In this document: one piece after another, positions 62,376-64,000 of the stretch | Layout: each line of letters opens with the position of its first letter | How positions within the stretch are numbered: position 1 is the stretch's first letter | Assembly: GCA_030429455.1 (NCBI GenBank) | Contig: JAUIFC010000004.1 | Coordinates: forward strand, 1 to 64,000 | Origin: Bacteroidia bacterium | Lineage (GTDB): Bacteria; Bacteroidota; Bacteroidia; Flavobacteriales; Flavobacteriaceae | Direction of reading: 5' to 3' | DNA length: 64,000 bases | The notes under the pieces: generated by a model | Databases searched by the model: none | Seen by the model: only the letters and a program-made list of their open reading frames with translations | Told to the model about the DNA's origin: nothing | Program-made: the position numbers and the translations under genes

Positions 62376-63575
62376 ATGTCTAATCCTAAGAATTTTTTGT
62401 GTATATGTACTTTCTTTAAAGGGCAAGATTTTTTAAAACAATGTAAAGCAGAAGGTCACAATGTTTTTCTGTTGACTAAAAAAAGTTTGGAGCATGAAGA
62501 TTGGCCTTGGCAAGCAATCGATGATGTCTTTTACATTGATAAATGGAATATTGAAGATGTCAAAAAAGGTTTAGCTTACAAATTTAGAACGATTAGTTTT
62601 GATCGTTTTGTAGCTCTTGACGACTTTGATGTCGAAAAAGTAGCAACGCTAAGGGAACACTTCAGAATGCCAGGAATGGGTGTTACAACTGCACACTATT
62701 TTAGAGATAAATTAGCGATGAGATTAAAAGCTAAAGAAGAAGGCATAAACGTTCCTGAATTTACGGATTTGTTTACAAATGATGGTATAAATCACTATGC
62801 AGATAACGTAAGTCCTCCATGGTTGATAAAACCTAGAATGGAGGCTTCGGCGACCGGCATAAAGAAAATTCATTCTAAAGACGAATTATGGGATGTTGTA
62901 CATTCTCTTGGTGACGAAAGAGATGCTTATCTTTTGGAAAAATTTGCTCCCGGCGATGTTTACCATGTTGATGGCTTAAACAACAATGGAAAAGTTATAT
63001 TCTCTAGAGCTAGTAAGTACTTAGACACACCATTTGAAGTTGCTCACGGTGGTGGAATTTTTAGGTCCGTATCGTGTAAAATTGGCACTGATGAAGAAAA
63101 GGATTTGAAAAAAATGAACGAAAAAGTCATGAAAGCTTTTGGCATGCAATATGGAGCTTCGCATACGGAATTTATAAAGTCGAAAGCAACAGGTGAATTG
63201 TTTTTTCTGGAAACATCTTCTCGAGTTGGTGGTGCAAATCTTGCAGAAATGGTGCAGTATGCCTCTGGAGGTATTAATCTTTGGGCGGAATGGGCAAAGT
63301 TGGAATCCACAAACCTTACCAAAACAGAATACAATTTACCTGAAATACAAAATACTTATGCCGGTATAGTAGTGTCGCTAAGCCGTTTTCAGCATCCAGA
63401 TACGTCAAGTTTTACAGATCAAGAAATTGTTTGGCGGATGAATAAAGAATGGCATATTGGTTTGATTGTAGCTTCCGATTCTAGCGAAAGGGTTTTGGAA
63501 CTTCTAGACCAATATACGCAACGCATAGCGAACGAATTTCACGCCAGTGTTCCAGCTCCAGATAAGTCGGAGTAA
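62376..63575 (+). CDS. ATP-grasp domain protein
   Basis: 399 residues. ATP-grasp fold: N-terminal PreATP-grasp-like domain (FLCICTFFKGQDFLKQCKAEGHNVFLLT), ATP-binding segments PPWLIKPRMEASATGIKKI and YLLEKFAPGDVYHVDGL, and the metal site FFLETSSRVGGANLAEMV. The family joins carboxylates to amines or thiols. Specificity unknown. A bidirectional terminator separates it from a convergent ATP-grasp gene. Confidence 0.87.
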   Translation: MSNPKNFLCICTFFKGQDFLKQCKAEGHNVFLLTKKSLEHEDWPWQAIDDVFYIDKWNIEDVKKGLAYKFRTISFDRFVALDDFDVEKVATLREHFRMPGMGVTTAHYFRDKLAMRLKAKEEGINVPEFTDLFTNDGINHYADNVSPPWLIKPRMEASATGIKKIHSKDELWDVVHSLGDERDAYLLEKFAPGDVYHVDGLNNNGKVIFSRASKYLDTPFEVAHGGGIFRSVSCKIGTDEEKDLKKMNEKVMKAFGMQYGASHTEFIKSKATGELFFLETSSRVGGANLAEMVQYASGGINLWAEWAKLESTNLTKTEYNLPEIQNTYAGIVVSLSRFQHPDTSSFTDQEIVWRMNKEWHIGLIVASDSSERVLELLDQYTQRIANEFHASVPAPDKSE

Positions 63576-63603
63576 ATTTTAGCTGGAATTTTACTTTAAA
63601 AAC

Positions 63604-63633
63604 AAAAACAGCTTTGATATTAAAGCTGTTTTT
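63604..63633. terminator. Bidirectional terminator between the ATP-grasp genes
   Basis: AAAAACAGCTTT pairs perfectly with AAAGCTGTTTTT around a 6-base loop. Confidence 0.88.
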
Positions 63634-63679
63634 GTCGTTTTTAAGCGACTTTTAAAGATTAAACTATGTTCGTATTGAA

Positions 63680-64000
63680 TTACAGCTCAAAATAAGCCGT
63701 AGAGCCACCTACCCATGTTTTATCTTTATTGTACCTCACTCCTACCATTTCGCCTTTGCTTAATCTTACAAGATTACTGGCTATTTCAATTTTATCGGTT
63801 TTGGAGTTATGAATCATAATCATTCTGATTTCAACTTTTGCATCGATGTCTTTGGTCTTGACAATTGGTGCATAACTCACTTTTTCTTGTAAAATATAGT
63901 TCGATTTATTTTCAATAGACTCGATAATTTCAGGAGTAACATTGATATGAACACCTGCACCGGCAAAAGAAAACATAGGTTTTAAGACGTAGTTTTCAAG
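63680..64000 (-). CDS. ATP-grasp-type protein, C-terminal part (5' partial)
   Basis: The frame is open to the window edge and the M at 63976 is internal (ENYVLKPMFSFAGAG). About 107 residues are seen. VLKPMFSFAG and YILQEKVSY, followed by DAKVEIRMIMI, are ATP-grasp beta-strand motifs of the unusual type in which a carboxylate or glutathionylspermidine-synthase-like protein ends in TAYFEL. It is convergent with the other ATP-grasp gene; the two may form a biosynthetic pair (inference). Confidence 0.7.
   Translation of the reverse strand, partial: LENYVLKPMFSFAGAGVHINVTPEIIESIENKSNYILQEKVSYAPIVKTKDIDAKVEIRMIMIHNSKTDKIEIASNLVRLSKGEMVGVRYNKDKTWVGGSTAYFEL

Noticed and set aside
1-64000. tRNA and rRNA genes
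   Set aside because: No TTCGA arm with matching acceptor stem and no ribosomal RNA sequence was recognised on either strand while reading; a tRNAscan-SE run would settle it.

Overview
The window is AT-rich chromosomal DNA of a member of Bacteroidota, most likely a marine Flavobacteriaceae. Signs of this are SusC/SusD pairs, a Bacteroidota-type ECF sigma/FecR pair, secreted proteins with type IX secretion (T9SS) C-terminal domains, Bacteroidota promoters of the TAnnTTTG type, and weak or absent Shine-Dalgarno sequences. I found no tRNA, rRNA, CRISPR array or complete insertion sequence.

Layout. 0-5.6 kb: the 3' part of a secreted metzincin protease, a small XRE regulator/membrane protein pair with tandem palindromic operators, a lipoprotein, a membrane protein, a T9SS propeller-like protein and a CBS protein. 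5.8-12.2 kb: a minus-strand four-gene TonB-dependent receptor operon (unknown protein, receptor, DUF4249 lipoprotein, plug-like partner) behind a near-consensus Fur box. 12.6-21.2 kb: two divergent operons that together look like an oxidative (3-keto) sugar pathway: two DUF1080 lipoproteins, two sugar isomerase/epimerases, a Gfo/Idh/MocA dehydrogenase, an MFS permease, and a GMC oxidoreductase with its gluconate-dehydrogenase subunit-3-like partner. 21-31.7 kb: a serine hydrolase, a DUF285-repeat protein, greA, an M14 peptidase, an Lhr-type helicase and ferritin. 31.7-33.6 kb: a small anomalous island with an orphan Cys-rich lipoprotein and a small membrane protein, bracketed by a 27-bp repeat of the ferritin 3' end. 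33.6-49.7 kb: rnr, then an ECF sigma/FecR-controlled polysaccharide utilisation locus (SusC, SusD, PF10091 hydrolase, PKD lipoprotein, T9SS repeat protein, GH35/42-like enzyme). 50-63.6 kb: eleven consecutive plus-strand genes, mostly housekeeping (rpiB, CDF transporter, GNAT, DUF4175, ybeY, mnmG, methyltransferase, OmpH-like, esterase, leucyl aminopeptidase, ATP-grasp), ending against a convergent ATP-grasp gene.

The points most worth a second look are two parS-like 16-mers flanking mnmG together with a 780-bp gene-free AT-rich gap carrying DnaA-box-like 9-mers (candidate origin region), the Cys-rich lipoprotein island beside ferritin, the 3-keto sugar cluster, the Fur-controlled receptor operon, and a long inverted repeat downstream of the M14 peptidase whose mismatches are all G-U compatible on one strand.
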